This document shows positions 36,280 to 45,807 of a stretch of 64,000 nt of DNA, piece by piece. The position numbers and the translations under genes were made by a program. The DNA is taken from assembly GCA_013822245.1 (NCBI GenBank), contig PNKE01000010.1:1-64000 (forward strand), given 5' to 3'. Every line of letters begins with the position of its first letter. Positions within the stretch are counted from its first letter, which is position 1. Source of the DNA: Candidatus Solibacter sp. (lineage in GTDB: Bacteria; Acidobacteriota; Terriglobia; Bryobacterales; Bryobacteraceae). The notes beneath the pieces are model-generated. The model was given only the letters and a program-made list of their open reading frames with translations. It had not been told where the DNA came from and searched no databases.

Positions 36280-39200
36280 TCAGAACTTCAGCCTGATGCC
36301 GATTTCGATGCGGCGGTTGTCGAGGACGCTGGGGACGTTCTGGTGGCCCACGCCGCCGCGGTACTGGTTGTACTTCTCGGCCGCGGTGGCGTTGGGCGAA
36401 GCGGCGACGAGGTTGGCGACGAGTTGATCGGGGGAGTTGAACAGGTAATTGCCGTTGGAGAGCTGCGGACCCATCATCTTGAAGGTGAAGCCGGTGTTGA
36501 TGTCCTGGCGGCGAACCTGGTTGAAGGGGTTGAAGAAGCTGGCGCGGAGTTCCAAGCCCAGCCGTTCCTTGATGGGGAACTGCTTGGTGATGTTGATGTC
36601 ATTGGAGAAGGTGCCAGGCGACCACAGGTAGTTCATTGAGCCCATGCCATTGGGGTCGATTCCCCCGAGGCCGAAGACGCTGGTGTCATAGAACTTGTCG
36701 ATGCCGCCGCCGCCGGTATTGGGGTTGCCGGAGGGCGACATGCGCGGGGCGATGTCGGGGCTGCCGGTGAAGATGGCGTTCAGGTTCGGCACGCCCTGGT
36801 TGTTGTTGGCGTACTGAAGGCCGAAGGTGGGCGAAAGGGGGCGTCCGGAGTAGAAGTTCATCATGTGGGCGATGCCCCAGCCGTCGAAGGCCTGGCGGCC
36901 GAAGGGGTTGTCCAGGCCGAACTTCGCGGCCAGCTTCGGCACATCGTAGGTGTAGTTGATGCCGACGACATGGACGCGGTGTTCGTTGGCGACGAAGCCG
37001 GTGTAGTCCTGCCACTTGTAATAGAACGGCCCCTGGTTGTCGAGTTGCGACTGGAGTTTGCCGAAGGTGTGGACGAAGGCGAAGGTCAGCCCGCGGCTGT
37101 AGCGCTTGTTGATGCTCCACTGGAGCGAGTTGTAGCGGGCGTTGGCGTTGTTGGTGATGAGGTTGAGCTGGTTGAAGCCCTGGAAGGGCCGCATCAGGAG
37201 GGAGTCGACGTTGCGCGTGCCGGGCAGGGGGCCGGGATTGGAGCCGGAGACGGGGCCGGCGAAGTTGTTGCCGGCGAGGCGGGGATCGGTGAACTCGGGG
37301 CGCCAGGCGACGCCGGGCAGCACCATATTGATGTTGAACTGCATGTTCTGGTAGCGCTGGATGTTACCGATGTAGCCGACGTCGAGGACGAGGTTCCAGG
37401 GCAGTTCACGCTGGATGGTGAAGCTGTAGTCGTAGACGGTGGGGACGGAGTTGCTGGATTCGTCGTAGGCGCCATAGGACTGGGGAGAGATGCGGACGAC
37501 GGTGGAGTTGTTGAGCGTGGCGAGGCTGGTCTGGCGGTAATCGACGGCCTTGGCGAGGCCGTTCTGGAAGGTGCCGGTGGCGCGGCCGATGGTGGGGCGG
37601 TTGTAGGACCAGCCGAAGCCGGTGCGGAGGACGGTTTTGTTGGCGAACTGCCAGGCGATGCCGCCGCGCGGGGCCATGAGGATGTACTTGGGGTTGCGGA
37701 TACCGGCGCTGCCGATCTCGCCGCCGAGGGCGCGGATGCCGTTCATCATGTCGCCGGAGCCGGGAACGATGGTGTAGCGCAGGGCGGCGGAGACGCTGGC
37801 CGGGAGTTGGACGCCGGGGTTGGCGGGGTCGATGATGCGCGAGGGGGCGGTGGGGTCGGGGACGTAGTAGCGGGGGGCCTTTTTGGGATCCCAGAGGCCG
37901 GGGAAGAAGGCGGCGTCCATGGTGAGGCCGTGCTCGACGTTGGCCTCGGAGGGGATGTGATAGAAGCGCATGCCGTAGTCGAAAGTCAATTTGGGCGTTA
38001 CTTTCCAGGTGTCCTGGATGAAGAAGTGGAAGTCCTGATACATGGACATTTTGCGGGAGGGGTTGGAGACCTGCTGGAAGGAGTTCAGCGCGCCGGCGAG
38101 CATGTTGGCCGGGCTGTAGCCCCAGTCGAACTCGCTGGCGGTGTTGACGCCGAAGTTGTAGTTGCCCTTCTCGATGGCGGCGTTGATTTCGTCCTTCTGG
38201 TTGCGCATGTACTGGCCGCCGATTTTGATGAGGTGGGAGCCGCGGGTCCAGGAGACGTTCTGGGCGATGTGGTATTCAGGGGCCTTGGCGTACCAGGGGA
38301 AGCGGTTGAACTGGAAGTCCTGATAGCCGGTGCCGCTGATCTGGGGCAGGATATCGGTAGAGGTTTTGAAGGCCTGGGGCAGGCCGGACAGGCCTCGTTT
38401 GGAGAGGCTGACCTGATCGGGGTCGTCGAGGACATCGAGCGGAGAATTGACGAAGTCCTTCTGCCAACTGACGAGCGTTTCACTGACGGTAGTGGGCGAG
38501 ATGGCCTTGGTGAGGTTCATGGTCAGCATCTTGTCGGGACGGCTCCAGCCGGTGACGACGAACGGGAGGTTTGAGCCGGCGGCCCAGGTGAGCATGTCGC
38601 GGAGGGTCTGGTGGTCGTAGTTGTAGCGGACGAACATGCGGGTGGAGTCGTTGATGTTCCAATCGAACTTCCAGACGTTGAGGTGGCGTTTGTCGAGTTT
38701 GGCGTACTCGTTGAGGTAGTTGTTGTTGGTCTCGTTTTTCAGATTCGGCAGCGGGTAGATGTTGGTGATGGCCTTGCCGAGCGGATCGATGAGGCTGGCG
38801 GGCATGATGTTGTTGGGGAGCAGGACGGGCTTGCCGGAGGCCTGTGAGCCGGGCATATAGATGGCGGGGCGCTGGCCGTTGGCGTTGACGGTCTGGGAGA
38901 AGTCGCCAAGGCGTTCGAGGGCGGTGGGGACGCGGATCTGATTGGTGAGGGTGGGGGTGTCCTGCTTGAGGTTTTCGTAGTTATAGAAGAAGAAGAGCTT
39001 GTCTTTCCTGATGGGGCCGCCGAGGTTGCCGCCGAAGTAGTTGTAGCGGTAGCGGGGATTGGGCATGCCGAAGAAGGCCTGGTTCCAGGGGCGGGCGTTG
39101 AGGATTTCGTTGCGCATGTAGTTCCAGGCGGTACCGTGGAAGGTATTGGTGCCGGACTTGGTGACGATGTTGACGATCATGCCTGCGCGGTTGCCGAACT

Positions 39201-39894
39201 CGGCCTGGAAGTTGTTGGTCATGACGGCGACTTCCTGGATGGATTCGAGGCTGGGGGTGACGGTGGTCTTGGAGTCGCTGCCGTGGTCGACATTGCTGCC
39301 GCCGTCGAGGTTGACCTGGGTCTGGTTGGAGGCCTTGCCGTTGACGCGGAAGTCGCCGTAGCCGTCGTAGCCGGCCTCACGGCCGTTGATGGCGTTGACG
39401 TTGTTGGGGGTGGCGCCGGGGATTGTCTTCAACAGGGTGGACCAGTTGCGCCCCTGCAGCGGCAGGTCGGTGACCTGTTTGGCCTGGATGACGTCGCTGC
39501 GGACGGCGTTCTCGGTGGCGATTTTGGGGATTTCGGCGGTGACGTCGACGATGGTCATGGGGCCGGAGCCGATTTCCAGGGTGATTGAGCCGAGCGGCAG
39601 ATTCTGCAGGGCGTTCAAGGTGAGATCCTTGACGGCGCGGGACTGGAAGCCCTTGGCCGAGATAGTGAGGTCGTACTTGCTGGCGGGCAGCGAGGGCAGA
39701 GTGAAGATGCCGGACTCGTTGGACGCCGAAACGCGTTCGGAGTTGGTGGAAAGCTGAAGCGCCTTGATTTCAGCGTTTGGAATGGGCGCGCCGCTGGCGT
39801 CGACCACGGTTCCCGTTATCGATCCCAATCCGCCTTGCCCGAAGGCGACTACGGCCAGACCGAGTGAGCACAGCAAGATCTTGGGTGTTCGCAT
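36280..39894 (-). CDS. Oar-like TonB-dependent receptor with carboxypeptidase-regulatory domain
   Basis: This outer-membrane receptor of 1204 residues starts from the ATG at 39894, chosen for the GGAGGC ribosome binding site 5 bases upstream; a further in-frame ATG lies 21 bases earlier. A signal peptide (ILLCSLGLAVVAFGQ) is followed by a carboxypeptidase-regulatory-like domain (GTVVDASGAPIPNAEIKALQ), a plug (LPLQGRNWSTLLKTIPG, FRVNGKASNQTQVNLDGG, FQAEFGNRAGMIVN) and a barrel ending in Phe. It is monocistronic. It lies next to the hydroxyproline operon and a GH140-like hydrolase, so it may import polymer fragments, but this is inference. Confidence 0.93.
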   Translation of the reverse strand: MRTPKILLCSLGLAVVAFGQGGLGSITGTVVDASGAPIPNAEIKALQLSTNSERVSASNESGIFTLPSLPASKYDLTISAKGFQSRAVKDLTLNALQNLPLGSITLEIGSGPMTIVDVTAEIPKIATENAVRSDVIQAKQVTDLPLQGRNWSTLLKTIPGATPNNVNAINGREAGYDGYGDFRVNGKASNQTQVNLDGGSNVDHGSDSKTTVTPSLESIQEVAVMTNNFQAEFGNRAGMIVNIVTKSGTNTFHGTAWNYMRNEILNARPWNQAFFGMPNPRYRYNYFGGNLGGPIRKDKLFFFYNYENLKQDTPTLTNQIRVPTALERLGDFSQTVNANGQRPAIYMPGSQASGKPVLLPNNIMPASLIDPLGKAITNIYPLPNLKNETNNNYLNEYAKLDKRHLNVWKFDWNINDSTRMFVRYNYDHQTLRDMLTWAAGSNLPFVVTGWSRPDKMLTMNLTKAISPTTVSETLVSWQKDFVNSPLDVLDDPDQVSLSKRGLSGLPQAFKTSTDILPQISGTGYQDFQFNRFPWYAKAPEYHIAQNVSWTRGSHLIKIGGQYMRNQKDEINAAIEKGNYNFGVNTASEFDWGYSPANMLAGALNSFQQVSNPSRKMSMYQDFHFFIQDTWKVTPKLTFDYGMRFYHIPSEANVEHGLTMDAAFFPGLWDPKKAPRYYVPDPTAPSRIIDPANPGVQLPASVSAALRYTIVPGSGDMMNGIRALGGEIGSAGIRNPKYILMAPRGGIAWQFANKTVLRTGFGWSYNRPTIGRATGTFQNGLAKAVDYRQTSLATLNNSTVVRISPQSYGAYDESSNSVPTVYDYSFTIQRELPWNLVLDVGYIGNIQRYQNMQFNINMVLPGVAWRPEFTDPRLAGNNFAGPVSGSNPGPLPGTRNVDSLLMRPFQGFNQLNLITNNANARYNSLQWSINKRYSRGLTFAFVHTFGKLQSQLDNQGPFYYKWQDYTGFVANEHRVHVVGINYTYDVPKLAAKFGLDNPFGRQAFDGWGIAHMMNFYSGRPLSPTFGLQYANNNQGVPNLNAIFTGSPDIAPRMSPSGNPNTGGGGIDKFYDTSVFGLGGIDPNGMGSMNYLWSPGTFSNDINITKQFPIKERLGLELRASFFNPFNQVRRQDINTGFTFKMMGPQLSNGNYLFNSPDQLVANLVAASPNATAAEKYNQYRGGVGHQNVPSVLDNRRIEIGIRLKF

Positions 39895-39923
39895 GATAGC
39901 CTCCAAAGACTCCATCCGAATGG

Positions 39924-39952
39924 ACGATATATTAGCTGTGGACCAACGTCAA
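39924..39952 (-). promoter_or_regulatory. putative sigma-70 promoter of the second Oar gene
   Basis: Minus strand TTGACG (39952-39947), 17-base spacer, TATCGT (39929-39924), 30 bases ahead of the start codon. The -35 is strong and the -10 moderate, with an alternative TATATC 2 bases closer. Confidence 0.55.
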
Positions 39953-40023
39953 GGCTTTAACAGATAAAAGAACGTTAAATCCTGGAGCTGCCCGCTATGG
40001 ATGAGCCACTTTGGACGAAGCCG

Positions 40024-41640
40024 TCACGGCTTGAGAAGGAGGAGCCAGTCGCCGGGGGCTGGGGTCTGGATGGTGGCGGAGGCGGAGGGTTGGAGGCGGG
40101 GGCCGGGTTTGCGTGCTCCGGTTTTGGGGTCGATCCAGGTGGCGGTGACGGGGCGGCCGAAGAGGGAGAGGTCGAGGGTGGGGTTGGGGTTGGAGGGGAG
40201 GTAGAGGAGGGCGAGTGAGCGGTCCTCGGCGAGGACGGCGGCGATGTAGTTGGAGAAATCGCCGTCGACCTTGGTGGGGGCGGCGAGACGGGCTTCGGGG
40301 CGGAGCGAGGTCCAGGGGATAGAGGTGATGACGGCGGCGAGGGTGTTCATGGCTTCGGCGCCGGGCCAGGCCATGCAGTCGCGCCAGGCGGGGGCGTTGC
40401 CGGCGCGGTCGTGATTGAGGACCGGTCCGGGTTCGCGCATCCAGGGCCAGACGCCATGGGCGCCATAGGTGATGCCGGCGATGGGGGCGGCGAGGAGGGA
40501 ATACCAGGAGGCGCGGCGGACGGCGAAGGCGTCGATGAGTTGTTTCTGATAGGAGATGTGGCCTTCGTAGTTGGGTTCGGAATCGATGACGGGGCGTGGG
40601 GGATTGATGCGCCAGCCCTGGGCGGGGCCGCGCCAGGCTTGCCATTGCCATTTCTGGGGGTTGCCGCCGTGGCCGGACTGGTAGATGAAGTAGTCGATCC
40701 AGGGTTCGTCCTTGAGGCCTTCCCAGGGTTCCTGAAGACCGCGGGGGTGGAGGGTGGCGGGGCGGCGGGCGAGTTCCGGGGGGAAGACGGCGCGGCCGAT
40801 TTCCTTCCAGCGTGCGGCTTTTTCGTCGCGGTAATCGCCGTCGCCGCCGAGGAACCAGAGCGAGCCAAAGGCATGGTAGCGGGCCTGGATGTAGCGTGCG
40901 AGCGTGGCGGCGAAGGGGATGGAGAGGGTTTCGCCGGGGCTTTCGCCGGCTTTGGAGGTGAGGGCCCAGAGCATGACGGGGACGGGGACGAGGCCGGCGC
41001 GGCGGATGGCGGCGATGCGCTGGTCGAGGCGGCGGAAGAAGACGGGGTCGATGACGAGGCGGGAGTCGAGGATCTGGAAGGCGGTGCGGCCCTGTTCGTC
41101 GGCGTAGGCGGTGCGCCATTGGGTGGTGACGAACTGGACGGCGGTGAAACGTTGTTTGACGCGTGCGGCGAGGTAATCGTCCCATTCGCCGGCGGTGGCG
41201 AGGAGGGGTCCGTTCCAGGCGGTGTCGGCGAGGAAGAACCAGGGTTGGGCGTTGCCGGCATGGACGAAGTGGCGGCGGTTGGGGGAGATGACGGGTGGGC
41301 CTTGGCGGTCGAGGGCGGTTGTGGCGCGGTTGGGGACGGAGGTGAAGGAGCCGGATTTGGGTTCGAGGTCCAAGTCGGGCGAGGAGACGGTGAAGGAGTA
41401 GTCGCCGAGCCTCATGGGCGAATAGCGGACCTTCCAGTTGGATGCGCCGTCCCAGAAGGCTTCGACGGTTTCGGCTGAGTCGCGGGAGGTGAAGGAGACG
41501 CGGACGCGGGCCGACAGGGGATCGGCGGGCGGTTTGGCGGCGGTGAGGGCTTGTTCGAAGACGGCGAACTGGGGCGTCTGTGACGTGGTTTGGGCGAAGG
41601 CGGCCAACGAGAACAGGGCGAGGGACAGACGCCAGAGCAT
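40024..41640 (-). CDS. GH140-like (DUF5060/DUF4038) exported glycoside hydrolase
   Basis: The 538-residue exported protein has a signal peptide ending near residue 16. An N-terminal immunoglobulin-like DUF5060 domain covers about residues 20-105. The DUF4038 TIM barrel (HAGNAQPWFFLADTAWN, WFLGGDGDYR) comes next, and then a C-terminal beta domain of the type labelled collagen-binding-like (YLPSNPNPTLDLSLFG). Characterised relatives include apiosidases acting on pectin rhamnogalacturonan II. An AGGAG site precedes the ATG. It lies 13 bases from the ThuA gene, the likely upstream operon partner. Confidence 0.8.
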   Translation of the reverse strand: MLWRLSLALFSLAAFAQTTSQTPQFAVFEQALTAAKPPADPLSARVRVSFTSRDSAETVEAFWDGASNWKVRYSPMRLGDYSFTVSSPDLDLEPKSGSFTSVPNRATTALDRQGPPVISPNRRHFVHAGNAQPWFFLADTAWNGPLLATAGEWDDYLAARVKQRFTAVQFVTTQWRTAYADEQGRTAFQILDSRLVIDPVFFRRLDQRIAAIRRAGLVPVPVMLWALTSKAGESPGETLSIPFAATLARYIQARYHAFGSLWFLGGDGDYRDEKAARWKEIGRAVFPPELARRPATLHPRGLQEPWEGLKDEPWIDYFIYQSGHGGNPQKWQWQAWRGPAQGWRINPPRPVIDSEPNYEGHISYQKQLIDAFAVRRASWYSLLAAPIAGITYGAHGVWPWMREPGPVLNHDRAGNAPAWRDCMAWPGAEAMNTLAAVITSIPWTSLRPEARLAAPTKVDGDFSNYIAAVLAEDRSLALLYLPSNPNPTLDLSLFGRPVTATWIDPKTGARKPGPRLQPSASATIQTPAPGDWLLLLKP

Positions 41641-41653
41641 GTAGGACTCCTAA

Positions 41654-42469
41654 TTAGTTGGCCGGGCGGGGCCGGGGTTGGGCCGTGCCGTCAGTCAGTT
41701 TCATGACCCACTTCACGGCCTCGAGCCACATTTTCTGCACGCCGGTGTCGGCCCAGGACTCTTCGGTGTGGCCGAGGGTGGAATAAAAGACGCGGCCATT
41801 GCCGTGGGTTTTGACCCAGGAGACGGCGAAGTCCTTGTCGGCGCGCTTGATGCCCTTTTTGGTCATGTCGAGTTTGGATTCATCCATGCGGAGCAGGACG
41901 CGGGAGTTTTCGCGGGAGAACTCCTTGGCCTGATAGATCTCGTCGAGGATGGTGAAGGATTTGGGGAAGTGGGCGGTGATGGGGTGGGTGGGGTCTTCGA
42001 CGAGGATGGGGGAGGGGGAAGTGTTCCAGGGGTGGCCGTCGAAGTAGCCGCCGAGCATCTGGCCGTATTCGGGCCATTTGTAGAAAGTGTCGGGGGCGCT
42101 ATGGACGCCGATGAAGCCTTTGCCGTCGTCCTTGATGAAGGACATGAGGGCGGCGCGTTGTTCGTCGTCCATTTTGAGTTCGCCGGTGGTGTAGAAGGCG
42201 ACGGCGTCGAAGTAGTCGAGATTCTTGGCGTTGCCGGTGAGCTTCTTCTTGGTGAGGAGCTGGACGTCGGTTTTTATGTAGGTTTCCCAGAGGCCGGACT
42301 CCTTGCCGAGCTTCCAGAGGGTGGCCATGCCGGTGGAGGTGGCGTCGTGCTGGAAGCCTTCGACGGCGCCGATGACGAGCAGGCGCTTCTTGGCCGGCGG
42401 TTGTTGGGCGGCGGCGGGGAGGGCGAGCAGGGCGGCGGAGAGGAAAAGGGAGAAAAGGGACGCTTTCAT
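41654..42469 (-). CDS. ThuA-domain protein, exported
   Basis: The 271-residue protein has a signal peptide (FLSAALLALPAAA) and a ThuA glutamine-amidotransferase-like fold: LLVIGAVEGFQHDATSTG, FYTTGELKMDDEQRAAL, GFIGVHSAPDTF and a late GHTEESW. ThuA proteins take part in trehalose and other glycan-related metabolism. The exported forms are common in planctomycetes and acidobacteria, often beside glycoside hydrolases, as here. The ATG at 42469 is chosen so the signal peptide starts MKASLFSLF. It heads a two-gene unit with the GH140-like gene, divergent from mrp. Confidence 0.87.
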   Translation of the reverse strand: MKASLFSLFLSAALLALPAAAQQPPAKKRLLVIGAVEGFQHDATSTGMATLWKLGKESGLWETYIKTDVQLLTKKKLTGNAKNLDYFDAVAFYTTGELKMDDEQRAALMSFIKDDGKGFIGVHSAPDTFYKWPEYGQMLGGYFDGHPWNTSPSPILVEDPTHPITAHFPKSFTILDEIYQAKEFSRENSRVLLRMDESKLDMTKKGIKRADKDFAVSWVKTHGNGRVFYSTLGHTEESWADTGVQKMWLEAVKWVMKLTDGTAQPRPRPAN

Positions 42470-42523
42470 GGGTCTGGCTCCAGTCGGCAATCATCATATC
42501 ACCGGTCATCTAGACTGGTAGCT

Positions 42524-43354
42524 ATGAACACACCGCATCCGCCAGAAGCGCCGAAGCAGCCGATCGAGGGGGTGGAGAACCTGATTACGGTCGGGTCAGG
42601 CAAGGGGGGGGTGGGAAAGACGACGGTTGCGGTGAACCTGTCGATCGCGCTGGCGGCGTTGGGGTATAAGGTAGGGCTGCTGGACGCGGATGTGTATGGG
42701 CCGAACGTGCCGCTGATGATGGGGGTTCGGGACACGCCGTATATGGTGGAAGGGCGGATTCAACCGCTGGAGCAGTATGGGGTGAAGGTGATGTCGATGG
42801 GGTTTCTGAACCCCGGGGACAAGCCGCTGATCTGGCGCGGACCGATGCTGCACAGCGTGATGCAGCAGTTTCTGAGGCAGGTGGATTGGGGCGGGCTGGA
42901 TTACCTGCTGGTGGATCTGCCGCCGGGGACCGGGGATGTGCAGTTGTCGCTGATCCAGACGGCGCCGATCACGGGGGCGGTTGTGGTGACGACGCCTTCG
43001 GAGGTGTCGCTGGAGGACGGGCGGAAGGCGGTGCTGATGTTCAGGCAGGTGAAAGTGGAGCTGCTGGGCATGGTTGAGAACATGAGTTACCTGATTGTGC
43101 CGGGGACGGGGCAGCGGGTGGACGTGTTCGGCGAAGGCGGCGGGAAGCGGACGGCGGAGGCGATGGAGGTTCCGTTCCTGGGCGAGTTGCCGATGGACGC
43201 GCGGGTGAGGATCGGCGGTGACACGGGACGGCCGGTGGCGCTGATGGGCGAGGCGGACGAGCAGGCAAGGCCGTTTTTCGAGATGGCGCGAAGGATGGTG
43301 GAGCAGGCCAAGGCCGCGCATCGGCCGGCGGCGCGGATGACAGTGGAGGACTAA
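42524..43354 (+). CDS. Mrp/ApbC-type P-loop ATPase lacking cysteine ligands
   Basis: This 276-residue protein of the Mrp/NBP35 family, which carries Fe-S clusters to apo-proteins, has the deviant Walker A VGSGKGGVGKTT, LLDADVYGPN and VDLPPGTGD. It lacks the N-terminal DUF59 domain of long Mrp proteins. Where ApbC/Mrp have a CxxC cluster-binding pair after ENMSY (residues 185-189), this has LIVPGTGQ, and no cysteine occurs anywhere in the protein. The ATG at 42524 is used; the frame is open much further upstream but overlaps the divergent ThuA gene. Confidence 0.9.
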   Translation: MNTPHPPEAPKQPIEGVENLITVGSGKGGVGKTTVAVNLSIALAALGYKVGLLDADVYGPNVPLMMGVRDTPYMVEGRIQPLEQYGVKVMSMGFLNPGDKPLIWRGPMLHSVMQQFLRQVDWGGLDYLLVDLPPGTGDVQLSLIQTAPITGAVVVTTPSEVSLEDGRKAVLMFRQVKVELLGMVENMSYLIVPGTGQRVDVFGEGGGKRTAEAMEVPFLGELPMDARVRIGGDTGRPVALMGEADEQARPFFEMARRMVEQAKAAHRPAARMTVED

Positions 43355-43992
43355 GACCCGTTGCTTAGGGTGCTGGCGAGGCCGGGGATCCGATCGGGAT
43401 AAGGACGAATGCGCGGGCGGGACTCGGGAGGCGGTACACGACGTTTGACGGGTTTGAGCGGTTCGAGGCGATGATGACCGACGTCAGGATGAAGCCGAAC
43501 TATACGTTCCGGTATTAGTGGGGGTGGGGCGCTGGGTGGCATTTGGGATATTTATAACCGAAGTTAACAATTGACGTTGCGGCGGACGGGGGCGGTCAAG
43601 GGCAGTGAAGCGGGCGGCGGCAGCGTGGGGTAAGTGGTTTGAGGAGTAGGAGTTGCATGGGAAAAGGGCGGTGGAGCGGGGGAGATCGTGAGGCTGGGCT
43701 GGGGCTGGGGCGTCTCGTAGGCCGTTCATGTTTCGGTCGAAAGATCCGAAGAGAGGGAGTGTGTGTGGATCATATGAGATCCACAGCCGGAACCGGACGG
43801 GCTGACAGCGCTTGAGCGCGGGGAGCCGAGCAGGCACCGGCCGCCACCGAGTCGGCTTGGAGCATTCGCGGGCGGCAAGCACCGGCAGATCTTTGAGAAC
43901 ACACGCGGAGCCTGTCGTGCGCTCAGACGCGAGACCCGGAGCTGGGAGCCTCGGGGCAACATATAGAAGCCGATGGCGAAGGAGTACAAGAA
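43355..43992. other. long leader/intergenic region before the chemoreceptor
   Basis: No intact gene. From about 43375 to 43516 a plus-strand frame stays open and ends in NYTFRY and a TAG stop, which may be the 3' remnant of an unidentified gene. A small hairpin GTGGAT/ATCCAC lies near 43767. No riboswitch was recognised. Confidence 0.4.
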
Positions 43993-45606
43993 ATGCGGAA
44001 TTGGAAGCTGTCCACGAAGCTGTTTGGCAGCGTGGGCTTGTTGTTGCTGTTGGGTTTTTTGGTTGCGGGAGTTTCAAACTGGTACCTGCAGCGGGTTGGG
44101 AACGAGTTGCAGACGGCCATCGACAGGACGGCGGTGAAGTTGGACCTGGCGAATGCGCTGAGGGCGAGCGCGTGGGAGTCGATCGCGGCGCTGCGGGGGA
44201 CGTTCGTGTTTGCACAATTGAACGACAGACAGCGAGTGGAGCAAAACGTGGCGGCGTGGGAGGCGGCCAACGCCCGGCTGAAACAACAGGTACGGGAGAT
44301 CCGGCCGTTGCTGGGCTCAAGAGAGGGCGAGGCATTGGTGGGCAGGATCGAAGCGATGATGCTCGCAAATGAACCGGTGGGGCGGGAGTATATGAAGCTA
44401 TGCCGGGACGGCAACCAGGCACAGGTGGCGCCGCTGGCGCCGAAAGTGATGGAGTTTGCCAAAGGGATCGACGAGGCAGCCAAGGAACTGGTCCAGCAGC
44501 AGCGAGATTTTCTGGCGGTCTCGGGCGCGGACGCGGCTTCGCTTCAATCGCAGAGCCTGGCGGCCGGCGTGGTGCTTGCGGCCGTACTGCTTGTGGTTGG
44601 CGCTGGTGTAGTGGTAGTGGTACGCGGCGTGAACAAGATGCTGTTGGTGAGTATAGGCGACCTGGAGCGGAGCGCGCAGGAGGTGGCCGGAGCAGCGGGT
44701 CAGGTGGCTTCGTTAAGCCAGAGTTTGGCGCAAGGGGCTTCGGAACAGGCGGCATCGCTTGAGGAGACGTCCGCATCGAGTGAGGAAGTGCACTCGATGG
44801 CGACCCGGAATACCGAGAACACGCAGGCGGCGGCAGCGCTGATGGACGATGCGGCGAAGAAAGTGCATGAGACGATCAAGGCGCTGGACGGGATGGTGAC
44901 GGCGATGGGCGAGATTGGCACGTCGAGCGACAAGATCGCCAGGATCATCAAGGTGATTGATGAGATCGCCTTCCAGACCAACATCCTGGCGTTGAACGCC
45001 GCGGTGGAAGCGGCGCGGGCCGGCGAGGCGGGCATGGGTTTCGCTGTTGTCGCCGATGAAGTGCGAAACCTGGCACAGCGTTGCGCGCAGGCGGCGAGGG
45101 ACACGGCGGCGTTGATCGAGGATTCGATCTCGAAGTCGCGTGAGGGCAAGGTGAAGGTGGACCAGGTGGCGGTGTCGGTGCAGGCATTCGCCGAGAACGC
45201 GGAGAAGGTAAAGGTGCTGGTGGCCGACGTCAGTACGTCGAGCCAGGAGCAGGCGCGCGGGATAGGCCAGATCACGAGGGCGATCAACCAGTTGGATCAG
45301 GTGACGCAGACGGCGTCGTCGAGCGCCGAAGAGAGCGCATCGGCGTCGGAGGAGTTGACGGCGCAGTCCGACGCGATGAATGACATTGTCGCTGGCCTCA
45401 CGGCGTTGATCCATGGCGCTGAAGGGCAGGTCGGCATGGCCGGGCAGACCGCAGCCAGGCTGGTTCCGTCGCACAAACCGCTGAGGACGGCGAAGGCGGC
45501 CAAGGCGGGGCCGGCGAAGCACGCGGCCAGGGGCGCGAAGCAGGACTGGATGGCGGCTCCGCAGAGCGGTGGCACGGCCAAGGCGACAGAGTTTCAGGAC
45601 TTCTAG
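43993..45606 (+). CDS. methyl-accepting chemotaxis protein
   Basis: The 537-residue chemoreceptor has a first membrane helix (residues 10-27) and a four-helix-bundle ligand domain to about residue 185. A second helix ([21 protein letters not shown]) precedes the cytoplasmic signalling hairpin, whose tip reads [20 protein letters not shown] and [17 protein letters not shown]. No clear HAMP domain is visible. The C-terminus is EFQDF, matching the x-[HFYW]-x-x-[HFYW] pentapeptide that docks CheR (NWETF in E. coli Tar/Tsr). AAGGAG lies 9 bases before the ATG. No che genes are adjacent. Confidence 0.94.
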   Translation: MRNWKLSTKLFGSVGLLLLLGFLVAGVSNWYLQRVGNELQTAIDRTAVKLDLANALRASAWESIAALRGTFVFAQLNDRQRVEQNVAAWEAANARLKQQVREIRPLLGSREGEALVGRIEAMMLANEPVGREYMKLCRDGNQAQVAPLAPKVMEFAKGIDEAAKELVQQQRDFLAVSGADAASLQSQSLAAGVVLAAVLLVVGAGVVVVVRGVNKMLLVSIGDLERSAQEVAGAAGQVASLSQSLAQGASEQAASLEETSASSEEVHSMATRNTENTQAAAALMDDAAKKVHETIKALDGMVTAMGEIGTSSDKIARIIKVIDEIAFQTNILALNAAVEAARAGEAGMGFAVVADEVRNLAQRCAQAARDTAALIEDSISKSREGKVKVDQVAVSVQAFAENAEKVKVLVADVSTSSQEQARGIGQITRAINQLDQVTQTASSSAEESASASEELTAQSDAMNDIVAGLTALIHGAEGQVGMAGQTAARLVPSHKPLRTAKAAKAGPAKHAARGAKQDWMAAPQSGGTAKATEFQDF

Positions 45607-45722
45607 CCGGAAAATCGGAAAAGTCAGCGGCAAGTGAGCCGATGGAGACGCCGGCAGGGGGGATGGCGAGTGAGACCCTGCCGGTTAATCCGTTTGCAGT
45701 TTCCGTTTGCGGCTGAGGCGGG

Positions 45723-45801
45723 TCAGCCGCGCAGGGCTTCGAAATGCGACCGGGCGGCCTTGGCGAGGCCGTTGAGCTTGTAGCCGCCTTCGAGGATGCT
45801 G
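45723..45801 (-). pseudogene. 3'-end fragment of histone-deacetylase-family gene
   Basis: Matches 50090-50168, the last 26 codons of the intact deacetylase gene, with only four mismatches, including the stop codon (GLAKAARSHFEALRG against GLAKAALAHFEALRG). The match stops abruptly at the inner end. Confidence 0.85.
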
Positions 45802-45807
45802 CCCAGG

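Noticed and set aside
36865-38574. 569-codon plus-strand open frame
   Set aside because: It is antisense to the second Oar receptor; the repetitive Gly/Val/Asp content reflects codon bias of the true gene.
43443-43457. 15-base match to the Oar 3' element
   Set aside because: GTTTGACGGGTTTGA also occurs here, but a single 15-base match is near chance level in this GC-rich window and the rest of the element is absent.
43600-43990. c-di-GMP or other riboswitch ahead of the chemoreceptor
   Set aside because: The long leader invited a search, but no conserved riboswitch core could be found by eye.
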